A stretch of 64,000 nt of DNA from Bog-473 sp963821755 (GTDB lineage: Bacteria > Actinomycetota > Acidimicrobiia > Acidimicrobiales > RAAP-2). The translations under genes were made by a program, and so were the position numbers. The DNA is taken from NCBI GenBank assembly GCA_963821755.1, contig CAWGEX010000003.1, positions 62,001-126,000 of the forward strand, in the 5' to 3' direction. Positions 38,389 to 47,222 of this stretch are shown piece after piece. How positions within the stretch are numbered: the stretch's first letter is position 1; every line of letters starts with the position of its first letter. The notes beneath the pieces are model-generated. The model ran no database searches. It worked only from the letters and a program-made list of their open reading frames with translations, and was not told where the DNA came from.

Positions 38389-38493
38389 GCACCGCATCGA
38401 CCTTTCTCGAGCGAGCCTCTCCGGGTTCCGTTTCCTGGCCCTGCTCCGGAGCCCTTTCCTGGCCGACTCCTCTGTCGACCAAGGAGAGAGTTC

Positions 38494-38508
38494 CCCGGGT
38501 GACCCGGG
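38494..38508. promoter_or_regulatory. Perfect 15-bp palindrome upstream of dapA
   Basis: CCCGGGTGACCCGGG is a perfect 7-bp inverted repeat about one central base, 25 bp before the dapA ATG. A TANNNT-like -10 (TAGCCT, 38519-38524) follows, so the palindrome lies near the -35 position. It could be an operator. The rest of 38389-38533 shows nothing else I can support. Confidence 0.4.
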
Positions 38509-38533
38509 AGTCGGCTGGTAGCCTGACGTGTTC

Positions 38534-39464
38534 ATGAGCCCTACTCCGGACGCGCCTCGATTCGGACGGGTCATCACCGCCATGGTGACCCCGTTCGACG
38601 ACGCGGGCCGGTTGGACATCCAGGCTGCGGCCGACCTGGCCCGATGGCTGGCCGCCCACGGCAGCGACGGCCTGGTGCTCAGCGGCTCCACCGGGGAGAG
38701 CTCGGTGCTGACCGATGAGGAGAAGGCCGACCTGTGGCGCGCCGTGGCCGACGCGGTCACCATCCCGGTCATTGCCGGCACCGGCTCCAACGACACCGAG
38801 CATTCGATCCGGGCGACCAAGCTGGCGGCGACGTGCGGCGTCGACGGCCTGCTGGCCGTCACCCCGTACTACAACCGCCCCTCCCAGGCCGGCATCGAGG
38901 CCCACTTCCGGGCCATGGCCGAGGCCGGCGACGGGTTGCCCATGGTGCTCTACGACATCCCGGTTCGATCCGGTCGCCGCATCGCGCGCTCCACGATGCT
39001 CCGCCTGGCCCGCGAGGTGCCGGCCATCGTCGGCCTGAAGGATGCCGCCGCCGACCCGGCCGGGACGGCGCATCTGGCGGCCCGGGTGCCGGCCGGCTTC
39101 GAGATCTACAGCGGCGACGACGTGATGACCCTTTCGCTCCTCGCCGTCGGCGCCGTCGGGGTGATCAGCGTGGCCGCCCACTGGGTCGGGCCGCAGTTCC
39201 GGGCCGTGGTGGACGCCTTCCTGCGTGGCGATCTGGCGACCGCCATCGCCGGCAACGCCGAATTGCTCGACTCCTTCGACTTCGAGTCGACCGAGGAGTA
39301 CCCCAACCCCCTGCCCGCCAAGGCCGTCCTGCCGCGCCCTGGGTCTCAAGGTCGGCCAGTGCCGCCTGCCCATGGGGGCCGCCACCCCCGAGCTCGATGC
39401 CATGGCCGCCAAGGTCCTGGCCGCGGTCGGCCCGCCCGTCGATACCGGTCCGCCGCTTGCCTGA
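38534..39464 (+). CDS. dapA: 4-hydroxy-tetrahydrodipicolinate synthase (frameshifted)
   Basis: DapA condenses aspartate semialdehyde and pyruvate, the committed step to diaminopimelate and lysine. Motifs: A-M-V-T-P-F-D, G-S-T-G-E-S-S-V-L-T, V-T-P-Y-Y-N-R-P-S-Q, L-Y-D-I-P-V-R-S-G and the Schiff-base Lys in I-V-G-L-K-D-A. Near the C terminus the frame breaks at CTGCCGCGCC (39329-39338). Removing one C restores L-R-A-L-G-L-K-V-G-Q-C-R-L-P-M-G and a stop at 39464, about 309 residues in all. GTG 38528 is an alternative start. The stop overlaps the RNase J start by 8 bp. Confidence 0.92.
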
Positions 39465-41157
39465 GAAGAGGAAGGCACAGGGGGGAGGGAAAGGGGGAGC
39501 GAAACCGGTCCGGGTCGTCTTCTTGGGCGGACTCGGGGAGATCGGGCGCAACTGCGCCTGTATCGAGGTCGACGGGCGCATCATCGTCCTCGACTGCGGC
39601 ATCATGTTCCCCGACCCCGACATGCCGGGCATCGACCTGGTCCTGCCCGAGTTCACCTACCTGCGTGACCACGCCGACCAGGTCGACGGCATCGTTCTCA
39701 CCCACGGGCACGAGGACCACACCGGGGGACTGGCCTACCTGCTGCGCGACCTCAAGGTCCCGATCTACGGATCGGAGCTCACGGTCGGCCTGGCCCGGCA
39801 CCGGGTCGAGGAGGCCGGGCTGGGCAACCGCACCGACTTCATCTCCGTCAAGGACGGGGAGCGGATCCGCATCGGGGCGTGCGACGTCGAGTTCATCCCC
39901 ACCACCCACTCGGTGCCCGACGCCTGCGCCATCGCCTTCCACACCCCGCAGGGCGTGATCCTGCACTCCGGCGACTTCAAGCTGGACCTGCAACCGGTGG
40001 ACGGCCGTCGGACCGACCTCTCCCGCATGGGTGAGTTGGCCGAGACCGTGGGCATCCGCCTCCTCCTCTCCGACTCCACCAACGCGGAGGAGCCCGGCTT
40101 CACCGCCTCCGAGTCCTCCGTCGGCATCACGCTCCGCCGGTTGTTCGCCTCCAAGCCGGACAAACGCATCGTGGTGGCCTGCTTCGCCAGCCATCTGCAC
40201 CGGGTCCAACAGATCATCGATGCGGCCACTGCCAACGGCCGCAAGGTGGCGACCCTGGGCCGATCGATGGGCAAGAACGTGGAGCTTGGAACCCGCCTGG
40301 GCTTCATCAACGTGCCCCAGGGGGCCCAGATCGACATCGAGCACGTCGACACAGTCCCTCCCGGCGAGATGTGCGTCATCTCCACCGGCTCCCAGGGGGA
40401 GCCCATGTCGGCCCTGTCCCTCATGGCCACCGGTGACAACAAGTGGCTGCGCATCGGCCGTGACGACGTGGTGGTCATCAGCGCCCACCCCATCCCGGGC
40501 AACGAATGGTCGGTCGGGCGGGTCATCGACGAGCTGCACCGGCGCGGGGCCGAGGTCGTCCACTCGGGCACCGAGGCCGTGCACGTCAGCGGGCATGCCA
40601 AGGCGGGTGAGCTGCAGACCCTCATGCAGGTGACCAAGCCCGAGTGTTTCGTGCCCGTACACGGCGAGTACCGGCACCTGGTGCACCATGCCCGCCTCGG
40701 ACTGGGCATGGGCATCGCGTCGGCCAACGTGCTGTTGTGCGAAGACGGCGATGCGGTCTCGCTGAGCGCCAAGGGCATCAAGCGTGACGGCAAGGTGCCC
40801 GCCGGGTACGTCTACGTCGACGGCACGGTCGGCGACATCGGCCACGGGGTACTGCGTGACCGCCAGAAGCTCGCCGAAGAGGGGGTGGTCATGGTGGTCG
40901 TCACGGTCGACAACCATGAGGGCTCACTCAGCTGCCCTCCGGTCATCGAGACCCGGGGCTGGGTCCACGCTCCCGAGGCCGAGGAGATGCTGGGCGAGGC
41001 GAGCGAGGTTGTCGGCGCCGCGGTCACCCAGGCCCTGCGCGACGGCGCCCGCGACGTCGAGGTGCTGAGCCGCCACGCCCGCAAGGCCCTGGGGAAATTC
41101 GTCGGCGACCGCACGAGGCGTCGGCCCATGATCGTCCCGGTCGTCCTGCTCGTCTGA
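39457..41157 (+). CDS. rnj: ribonuclease J
   Basis: A metallo-beta-lactamase/beta-CASP ribonuclease (5'-3' exo- and endonuclease) of about 566 residues. Key motifs: L-G-G-L-G-E-I-G-R-N, the zinc site T-H-G-H-E-D-H-T-G-G, H-S-V-P-D-A, L-H-S-G-D-F-K-L-D, S-D-S-T-N-A-E, and beta-CASP elements C-F-A-S-H-L-H-R and S-T-G-S-Q-G-E-P-M. The TTG 39457 start overlaps the dapA end; the first 20 residues are Lys/Gly-rich. dapA-rnj adjacency is common in actinobacteria. Confidence 0.93.
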   Translation: MPEKRKAQGGGKGGAKPVRVVFLGGLGEIGRNCACIEVDGRIIVLDCGIMFPDPDMPGIDLVLPEFTYLRDHADQVDGIVLTHGHEDHTGGLAYLLRDLKVPIYGSELTVGLARHRVEEAGLGNRTDFISVKDGERIRIGACDVEFIPTTHSVPDACAIAFHTPQGVILHSGDFKLDLQPVDGRRTDLSRMGELAETVGIRLLLSDSTNAEEPGFTASESSVGITLRRLFASKPDKRIVVACFASHLHRVQQIIDAATANGRKVATLGRSMGKNVELGTRLGFINVPQGAQIDIEHVDTVPPGEMCVISTGSQGEPMSALSLMATGDNKWLRIGRDDVVVISAHPIPGNEWSVGRVIDELHRRGAEVVHSGTEAVHVSGHAKAGELQTLMQVTKPECFVPVHGEYRHLVHHARLGLGMGIASANVLLCEDGDAVSLSAKGIKRDGKVPAGYVYVDGTVGDIGHGVLRDRQKLAEEGVVMVVVTVDNHEGSLSCPPVIETRGWVHAPEAEEMLGEASEVVGAAVTQALRDGARDVEVLSRHARKALGKFVGDRTRRRPMIVPVVLLV

Positions 41158-41201
41158 TCCACCCGGCGCCAACCACCCGGGGGGCGAGGCGAAAGGCGCG
41201 A

Positions 41202-41699
41202 TCAGTCGAGTTCGGTCAGCACCTCACCGATGATCTTCGTCGTCTCGTGGGCCGTGAGCGGTTCGCCGCCTTCGGCCTCGGCCACTTCAGCGGCGAAGTC
41301 TTCGACTGAGTGCACACCGCCGACGAGCACGTGGCGCAATGCTTCGCCACTGGCCTCGGGATTGTCCAGCGCGTCGAGCGCCGGTTCCACGGCATGGTCG
41401 GGTGAGGTGGCCACCGCGTGCACCAGGATCATGGCTTCCTGCCGTCCGCTCGCGGTGGAGACCACCGGTTCACGATCGGGGTTCTGTTGCCGATCCCACT
41501 CAGCGAGTGCCTCGTCGTAGCCGCCTTCACCCGGATGAAGCAGCCGGGTCTCCGCCGGTTGGCTCGGAGCGGTCTGCCGCGGTGTCGCCTCACTGTCACT
41601 CGAGGCGGACGCCGGGTCGGTGCCGTCGTCGGTTTCGTGTTGTCGTTCCGGTTGCACCGGAACGACCAGGGTGCCGTCGGCATTGCGAACGATTTCCAT
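41202..41699 (-). CDS. conserved hypothetical acidic protein
   Basis: A 165-residue protein starting M-E-I-V-R-N-A-D-G-T-L-V-V-P-V, followed by an acidic Ser/Thr/Asp-rich linker and a C-terminal part of about 80 residues (S-T-A-S-G-R-Q-E-A-M-I-L-V-H-A-V to T-K-I-I-G-E-V-L-T-E-L-D). ATG 41699 has a GGAG about 10 bp upstream and is preferred over the longer frame from 41750. I do not recognise the family. It is convergent with RNase J, 44 bp away. Confidence 0.6.
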   Translation of the reverse strand: MEIVRNADGTLVVPVQPERQHETDDGTDPASASSDSEATPRQTAPSQPAETRLLHPGEGGYDEALAEWDRQQNPDREPVVSTASGRQEAMILVHAVATSPDHAVEPALDALDNPEASGEALRHVLVGGVHSVEDFAAEVAEAEGGEPLTAHETTKIIGEVLTELD

Positions 41700-41812
41700 G
41701 GTCCACATCTCCTTGGTGGCGACGCCAGCAAGGCGGGCCATCCCTACCAATACAGCCTACCCGCACCCCTTCTGCCTATACCCGCATGTCCTGGATGCAA
41801 CCCCGTGGGCAC

Positions 41813-41876
41813 TGTCCGTCAAAAATGTCGTCAAAAGAGTGTCGTCAAAAGGGGACAGGGACCGGAGAGAGAAGAG
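41813..41876 (+). repeat. Short direct repeats and purine-rich tract between two hypothetical genes
   Basis: TGTCGTCAAAA occurs at 41826 and 41840 (14-bp spacing), with a third diverged copy (TGTCCGTCAAAAA) at 41813. It is followed by a GA-rich stretch to about 41885. The 200-bp gap 41700-41901 contains no gene I can support. It could hold a regulatory repeat for the minus-strand gene at 41202-41699. Confidence 0.4.
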
Positions 41877-41901
41877 AGAGGAGAGTCGCGCTCGTAAGAG
41901 A

Positions 41902-42216
41902 TCAGGAATCTTTGGGAAGCAGCCGGGCGAAGTCATCGAGGATCATTGACGCCTCGGCGGGAACCCGGACTGACAGCCACAATGCATCCGACTCGATGCC
42001 AATCTCGAATTCGAAGAAGTCACAGCAGGCCTTCTCCCGCTGCGCCAAGTCCACGGCCGCCGCCACCACGGTCGTCGAGGTGAGGTGCATCCGGAGCTGT
42101 TGGGGGTTGGTTCTCTCAGCCGCATCAACGGACGCCGCCAGGAAACGGCGCCACTCGTCGATGCGGTCATCAGCGGCAGCGGCGGTCAACGAACAGGCGA
42201 TGGGCACTCGCACCAA
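41902..42216 (-). CDS. small conserved hypothetical protein (ACC-x-FF motif)
   Basis: A 104-residue protein. Its centre reads V-D-L-A-Q-R-E-K-A-C-C-D-F-F-E-F-E-I, a pattern shared by a group of small actinobacterial proteins often met near metal-related genes. The vicinal Cys pair suggests metal or thiol chemistry, but no function is known to me. The start GTG 42216 is tentative. It lies 84 bp after the radical SAM gene on the same strand. Confidence 0.55.
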   Translation of the reverse strand: MVRVPIACSLTAAAADDRIDEWRRFLAASVDAAERTNPQQLRMHLTSTTVVAAAVDLAQREKACCDFFEFEIGIESDALWLSVRVPAEASMILDDFARLLPKDS

Positions 42217-42300
42217 AACAGTGTGTCACGCTGCGGGGCGAGCCGTACCGGGCCAGCTCGCCAATGGGAATGAGAAGCGCTGCCATGCGAAGCGTTGCCC

Positions 42301-43308
42301 TTAGAGCAGCGAGAGTTGCGCGCTCGGGGTGATCTGGACGGGAGCCGCCCGCTCGTACGTGTCTCGCCCGTTCACACCGCAACGGCGCGCCACGTTGCGC
42401 ACGACGTCGGCGACCCGGTCCCTCTCGCTCTGAGGCTGATAGGCCCCGCCCTTGAACCGCTCCCGGTAGAGCGCGGCGAGATCCGGGCGGACGCCCTCGA
42501 GCCACGCCGTGTAGTGCGCTCGCATGGGGCCCCGAAGATGCAGCGCCAATCCGTGAATCGACACCGCCCCGGCACGCGCACAGGCCTCGACGACGTGCTC
42601 GATCTGGTCGTCCCTGTCGGACAGCCCCGGCAGCAGGGGTGCCACCAGGACGCCGCAGGGGATGCCGGCCTCGGTCAGGCGGCGCAAGGCTTCGATCCGT
42701 TTGTCCGGTGGGGGAGTCCCCGGTTCGGTCAATTTCCAGACGTCCCGGTCCAGGGTGCCGACCGAGAAACTCACGGACACATCCGTGCGGGCGGCCGCGG
42801 CGGCCAATGCCTTGGCGTCCCGCAGGATCAAGGTGGACTTGGTCAGAATGCTGAAGGGATTCCGGACTTCCGACAGCACGTCGATGATGCCGCGGGTCAG
42901 GTGGTATTTGCCTTCGGCGTGTTGATACGGGTCGGTGTTGGTGCCCATGGCGATGTGGTCCCCGCTCCATTTGGCGGCGCGCACCTCGGCCCGCAGGCGT
43001 TCGACCGCGTTGATCTTGACCACGATCCGCCGCTCGAAATCCGAACCGATGTCGAGGCCGAGGTACTCGTGCGTCGGGCGGGCGAAGCAGTACGTGCAGG
43101 CGTGGCTGCAGCCCCGGTAGGCGTTGATGGTGTACCGGAAGGGCATCTGGCTCTGTGGAGGAACGGCGTTGATGATCGTGCGGGCGTTCACGTGGAGGAA
43201 CTCGAGTCCGGCGTAGGCGCCCCGGCCGACGTGGCGGGTCGCCGCCCGCTCGTCGGCGAACAACGTGCCGTCTTCCTCGGTGCTGGCCAGCGCCCACCTG
43301 AGCGTCAT
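42301..43308 (-). CDS. Rv2578c-type radical SAM protein (SplB-related)
   Basis: A 335-residue radical SAM enzyme. The 4Fe-4S motif is in Y-R-G-C-S-H-A-C-T-Y-C-F-A-R-P (C-x3-C-x2-C), followed by H-E-Y-L-G-L and S-D-F-E-R-R-I-V-V-K. Further on are M-G-T-N-T-D-P-Y-Q and I-L-T-K-S-T-L-I-L-R-D. Among actinobacteria this matches the Rv2578c family, distantly related to spore photoproduct lyase and of unproven function. ATG 43308 was chosen because conservation starts there and a LexA-type box lies 12 bp upstream. The frame is open far upstream only as a shadow of ftsK. Confidence 0.85.
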   Translation of the reverse strand: MTLRWALASTEEDGTLFADERAATRHVGRGAYAGLEFLHVNARTIINAVPPQSQMPFRYTINAYRGCSHACTYCFARPTHEYLGLDIGSDFERRIVVKINAVERLRAEVRAAKWSGDHIAMGTNTDPYQHAEGKYHLTRGIIDVLSEVRNPFSILTKSTLILRDAKALAAAAARTDVSVSFSVGTLDRDVWKLTEPGTPPPDKRIEALRRLTEAGIPCGVLVAPLLPGLSDRDDQIEHVVEACARAGAVSIHGLALHLRGPMRAHYTAWLEGVRPDLAALYRERFKGGAYQPQSERDRVADVVRNVARRCGVNGRDTYERAAPVQITPSAQLSLL

Positions 43309-43320
43309 GGGACTAGTGTA

Positions 43321-43336
43321 GCGAACGTATGTTCGC
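43321..43336. promoter_or_regulatory. LexA / SOS box
   Basis: GCGAACGTATGTTCGC fits the Gram-positive and actinobacterial LexA consensus CGAAC-RNRY-GTTCG at every position, on either strand. It lies 12 bp upstream of the radical SAM start (minus strand) and 15-60 bp upstream of the possible ftsK starts (plus strand). LexA bound here should repress at least the radical SAM gene until DNA damage. Confidence 0.8.
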
Positions 43337-43396
43337 TTTTCAATCGGTGGAGTGTCCCCCGGAACCGCCCCTGGCGGCAGTAATCTCGTCCCCACT

Positions 43397-45769
43397 GTGG
43401 TGACGACGAAGCGCAGAACCCCCGCGCCGCGTACGCCGGCCCGCAAACCCGCCTCCCGGGCCAGGAAGAAGCCCGCCCCACCACCTCCCTCCGTCCTGAG
43501 TGCCCACGCCGGGGATCTGTGGGCGATCGGCCTGATCACGCTGAGTGTGCTCCTGGCCCTCGCCATCTGGGCCCATGCCCTGGGCCCGGTGGGCCACACC
43601 GTCGACAGCGATCTGGCCTGGCTGACGGGGTGGGCCCGCACGGTCCTCCCGCTCGTCTGTGCCGGCGCGGGCGTGATCCTGCTGGTGGAGCGGGAGCGAC
43701 CTGATCCGCTCCGCACCGGGCTGGGGTCCGCCCTCGGACTCATCGGCATCTGCGGGCTGGCCGAATTGGCCAACGGCACTCCGGGTATCCGGGAGGCCGG
43801 CGTCAAGGATGCCGGGGGCTGGGTGGGCGCCCTCGTGGGTCACCCGCTGGCGGCCGGGATCGGAACGGCCGGCGCCTCCGTGGTCTTCGTCGCTCTGATC
43901 ATCGTCGCCATTCTCATCGCCACGGGCATCGCCCTGGCCACGTGTGGCCGAGCCCTGCGCATCGCCGCCGGTGCCGTCGGGTCCACCCTGGCCTCGTGGT
44001 GGAAGGGAGGCCCGCTGGACGACGGTGAGTCTAAGGACGGCGCGACCAGTGACGCCCCTGACACGACGGCGCCGAAGGTGGCCCCCGAGCCGCAGCCGTT
44101 CGACGACCTGGACGACGGGTCGCTGGACGAGCCCGAACCAGCCGAGGAACCGACGGACGGCCACCCGGGTCAGACCGATCAGTCGCCGGCGCCCCCGGCA
44201 GTTCCGGTGGCGGTGGTCACTCCGAGGTCGAGCAGGGACTGGAAGCTGCCGCCCTTGAGCTACCTGCCGCCGACCAAGCAACTGCGCCACGACCGACGCC
44301 AGGTCGAGCTGGCGGGCGACGCACTCGTGGCCGCCCTGGCGGCGCATGGCGTGGCCACGCGCCTGGTGGGATCCACCGTGGGGCCGTCGGTGACCCGGTT
44401 CGAACTGGAGCTCGGGGCCGGGGTCAAGGTGGCTCGGGTCACCAGCCTCTCGCGGGACATCGCCTACGCCATGGCCTCGCCCGACGTGCGGATCCTGGCT
44501 CCCATCCCCGGCAAATCGGCCATCGGGGTCGAGGTACCGAATCGACAGCGCCAATTGGTGGCGCTCGGTGACATCCTCGCCTCCGGCGAGGCGAAGGCGG
44601 CCACCCATCCGCTGGAAGTGGCCATGGGCCGGGACATCGCGGGTCGCGCCGTCATGGCCAACCTGGCCGAGATGCCCCACATCCTGATCTCGGGTGCCAC
44701 CGGCGCCGGGAAGTCGTCGTGCATCAACTCCATCATCACGTCGGTGCTCATGCGGAGCACCCCGGATCAGGTGAGGCTCATGCTCATCGACCCCAAGCGG
44801 GTCGAGTTGGGACAGTACAACGGGCTCCCTCACCTCATCACCCAGGTGGTGGTCGATCCGAAGAAGGCCGCCAACGCGCTGTCGTGGGCGGTCAAGGAGA
44901 TGGAGCGCCGGTACGACCTCCTGGCTGAATACGGCATGCGCGACATCACGGGCTACAACGCCGGGCTGGCTTCCGGTGAGATCGGGCCGGTGGGTGGTCC
45001 GTCGATCCGTCGCCAGGTGGCGGCGGTGGCGACAGAGGCCCTCGGCGAGGGTCATCCGGCCATCGACACCGAAGCGGAGATCGACGACGACCCGCAGATG
45101 CCCGAGGCCCTGCCCTTCGTGCTGATCGTGGTCGATGAGCTCAACGACCTGATGATGGTGGCGGCCCGAGACGTGGAGGACTCGGTCGTCCGCATCGCCC
45201 AGATGGCCCGAGCGGTCGGGATCCACCTGGTGCTGGCCACGCAACGCCCATCGGTTGACGTGATCACCGGAGTGATCAAGGCGAATGTCCCCAGTCGCAT
45301 GGCCTTCTCGGTGTCATCGTTGGCGGACAGCCGCGTCATCCTGGACCAACCCGGGGCAGAACGGCTGATCGGCAAGGGCGACATGTTGCTGCTGACCGCC
45401 TCATCGAACATCCCGCGGCGCCTGCAAGGCCCGTGGGTTTCCGAAGAGGAAGTACGGGGCGTGGTGGACTTCTGGAAGGCCCAAGGCGGTGTCACCGAGC
45501 CGATCGTGGGCATCGAGGACGTGCAAGAGGGATCCGGTGGAGTCCGGGGCGTGGATGACGACGACGATGAACTGCTCACCCAAGCCATGGATCTGGTCGT
45601 CCGCTCACAACTGGGATCGACCTCGATGCTGCAGCGAAAGCTCCGCGTGGGCTTCGCCCGGGCCGGCCGGCTGATGGATCTGCTCGAACGCCGCGGCGTG
45701 GTTGGCCCGAGCGAGGGTTCCAAGGCTCGTCAGGTCTTGATGACCATCGATGAGCTCGATCCGCGCTGA
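43397..45769 (+). CDS. ftsK: FtsK/SpoIIIE-family DNA translocase
   Basis: A septum-located motor that pumps chromosomal DNA during division. About 790 residues. A basic N terminus is followed by four or so membrane segments (residues 35-190), an acidic linker, and the motor: V-E-V-P-N-R-Q-R, Walker A G-A-T-G-A-G-K-S-S, D-P-K-R-V-E-L, Walker B L-I-V-V-D-E-L-N-D-L-M (Asn where Ala is usual) and A-T-Q-R-P-S-V-D-V-I-T-G. The gamma winged helix at the end (Q-R-K-L-R-V-G-F-A-R-A-G-R) reads KOPS-type sites. GTG 43397/43400 or GTG 43352 may be the start. Confidence 0.92.
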   Translation: MVTTKRRTPAPRTPARKPASRARKKPAPPPPSVLSAHAGDLWAIGLITLSVLLALAIWAHALGPVGHTVDSDLAWLTGWARTVLPLVCAGAGVILLVERERPDPLRTGLGSALGLIGICGLAELANGTPGIREAGVKDAGGWVGALVGHPLAAGIGTAGASVVFVALIIVAILIATGIALATCGRALRIAAGAVGSTLASWWKGGPLDDGESKDGATSDAPDTTAPKVAPEPQPFDDLDDGSLDEPEPAEEPTDGHPGQTDQSPAPPAVPVAVVTPRSSRDWKLPPLSYLPPTKQLRHDRRQVELAGDALVAALAAHGVATRLVGSTVGPSVTRFELELGAGVKVARVTSLSRDIAYAMASPDVRILAPIPGKSAIGVEVPNRQRQLVALGDILASGEAKAATHPLEVAMGRDIAGRAVMANLAEMPHILISGATGAGKSSCINSIITSVLMRSTPDQVRLMLIDPKRVELGQYNGLPHLITQVVVDPKKAANALSWAVKEMERRYDLLAEYGMRDITGYNAGLASGEIGPVGGPSIRRQVAAVATEALGEGHPAIDTEAEIDDDPQMPEALPFVLIVVDELNDLMMVAARDVEDSVVRIAQMARAVGIHLVLATQRPSVDVITGVIKANVPSRMAFSVSSLADSRVILDQPGAERLIGKGDMLLLTASSNIPRRLQGPWVSEEEVRGVVDFWKAQGGVTEPIVGIEDVQEGSGGVRGVDDDDDELLTQAMDLVVRSQLGSTSMLQRKLRVGFARAGRLMDLLERRGVVGPSEGSKARQVLMTIDELDPR

Positions 45770-45772
45770 CCC

Positions 45773-47218
45773 TTGACCGCGCCAAAATCGGTGCCGCTGA
45801 TGGTGGCGCCATTCCAGCTCAATCAGCTCGACCAGCTCGACCAGGTCGACCAAGTCGACGAGCACACTCAGGTCGTCCAGCCGGATCAGCTCGGGTCGCT
45901 CGTCCCACCTGAACTCGCACCGGCACCTGCATCTGCACCGGCACCTGCAGCTGAACCTTCACCAAATGGTCGGGGTCGCCATGCGGCCACTTCAACCCGC
46001 AAACGTTGGACGTGGGGCCGGATCGTGCTGGCCCTCCTGCTCGTGGCCGTCCTGGCTGCCGCCGGAGGCTTCGTCAGCGCCCGCCTTCGTGTCCCGGTGG
46101 CCGCGGCCACGGTGACGTCCAGCATCGCTCCAACGGTGACGATCTCGTCTCCACCGGTCATCCTGCCGTGGGCCGCCATGGGTCAGTCGGCCATCTCCGT
46201 GCCATCACTCGGTGTGGCCGAGAGCTCGAGCAATGAGGTTCCCGTCCCCGTCGCCAGCCTGACGAAACTGATGACGGCGTATGTGATTCTCCAGGATCAT
46301 CCCCTCGACGTCGGGCAGAGCGGTCCCAATATCACCATGACGCCAGCTGACGTGGCGGACTACGAGGCGGACACCACCCAGGACCAGGCCAATGCCGCGA
46401 TGACCGTCGGCGAGGTCCTGACCGAGCTGCAGTTGCTGGAAGGCACCATGGTGCATTCGGCCAACGATTTCGCCGACGCGCTGGCCACGTGGGATGCCGG
46501 GACCCTCCCGGCCTTCGTGGCCAAGATGAATCAGGCGGCGGCCCAACTGGGCATGACCCACACCACCTTCGCCGACGCCAGCGGCTATAGCGCCGCCTCG
46601 CAGTCCACGGCGAGCGACATTTTGATCGTGGCGGCCAAGGACATGGAAGACCCGACCCTGGCCTCCATTGTGCGGATGCCATCGGTGACGCTGCCGGTGG
46701 CCGGCACGGTGGCGACCTACACACCGCTCCTGGGTTTCCTCGGCACGGTCGGTGTGAAGTCGGGCTTCACCAGCCAGGCGGGAGGCTGTGATGTCTTAGC
46801 CGTGGCCCGTGTCGTCCACGGTCAGAAGGTCCTGATCCTCGCCGCGGTGACGGGACAGTCGGGAGTGAACCAGCCCAACGTCTTGCTGGCGGCCGGAGGT
46901 GCGGCGCTCACATTGGCCGACGCGGTAGACACCTCGCTCGGGTCGCAGCCCGTCGTCCCTTCGGGGTCGGTGGTCGCCCGGGTCAGCGCAGCCGGCCACT
47001 CGGTCGATGCGGTGGCACAACCAACCACCGACGTGCTGACGTGGCCCGGACTCTCGTACCACCGCGTCTTTGTGCGAACGCACGCCGTCGCTTCAGGTGA
47101 CGCTGCTGGCACCCGGGTCGGCTCGTTGGTGGTCACTGTGGCGAACCGACAGATCGTGGTCCCCGTACGACTGGCCCAGGACCTTCCCAAGGAAACGCTC
47201 TTCCAACGCGTATTCTAA
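45773..47218 (+). CDS. D-alanyl-D-alanine carboxypeptidase (S11 penicillin-binding protein)
   Basis: Trims peptidoglycan stem peptides outside the membrane. The 481-residue product has a low-complexity N terminus (L-D-Q-L-D-Q-V-D-Q-V-D from a 9-bp CTCGACCAG repeat), a Pro/Ala linker, and one membrane anchor near residues 85-105. The catalytic domain follows: S-L-T-K (S-x-x-K), H-S-A-N-D (S-x-N) and V-K-S-G-F-T (in place of K-T-G). TTG 45773 or ATG 45800 are possible starts. It follows ftsK by 3 bp and precedes thrB. Confidence 0.87.
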   Translation: MTAPKSVPLMVAPFQLNQLDQLDQVDQVDEHTQVVQPDQLGSLVPPELAPAPASAPAPAAEPSPNGRGRHAATSTRKRWTWGRIVLALLLVAVLAAAGGFVSARLRVPVAAATVTSSIAPTVTISSPPVILPWAAMGQSAISVPSLGVAESSSNEVPVPVASLTKLMTAYVILQDHPLDVGQSGPNITMTPADVADYEADTTQDQANAAMTVGEVLTELQLLEGTMVHSANDFADALATWDAGTLPAFVAKMNQAAAQLGMTHTTFADASGYSAASQSTASDILIVAAKDMEDPTLASIVRMPSVTLPVAGTVATYTPLLGFLGTVGVKSGFTSQAGGCDVLAVARVVHGQKVLILAAVTGQSGVNQPNVLLAAGGAALTLADAVDTSLGSQPVVPSGSVVARVSAAGHSVDAVAQPTTDVLTWPGLSYHRVFVRTHAVASGDAAGTRVGSLVVTVANRQIVVPVRLAQDLPKETLFQRVF

Positions 47219-47222
47219 CTGC

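Noticed and set aside
43340..45244. A 634-codon minus-strand frame opposite ftsK.
   Set aside because: It is a composition artefact. The plus strand encodes a full FtsK with all motor motifs.
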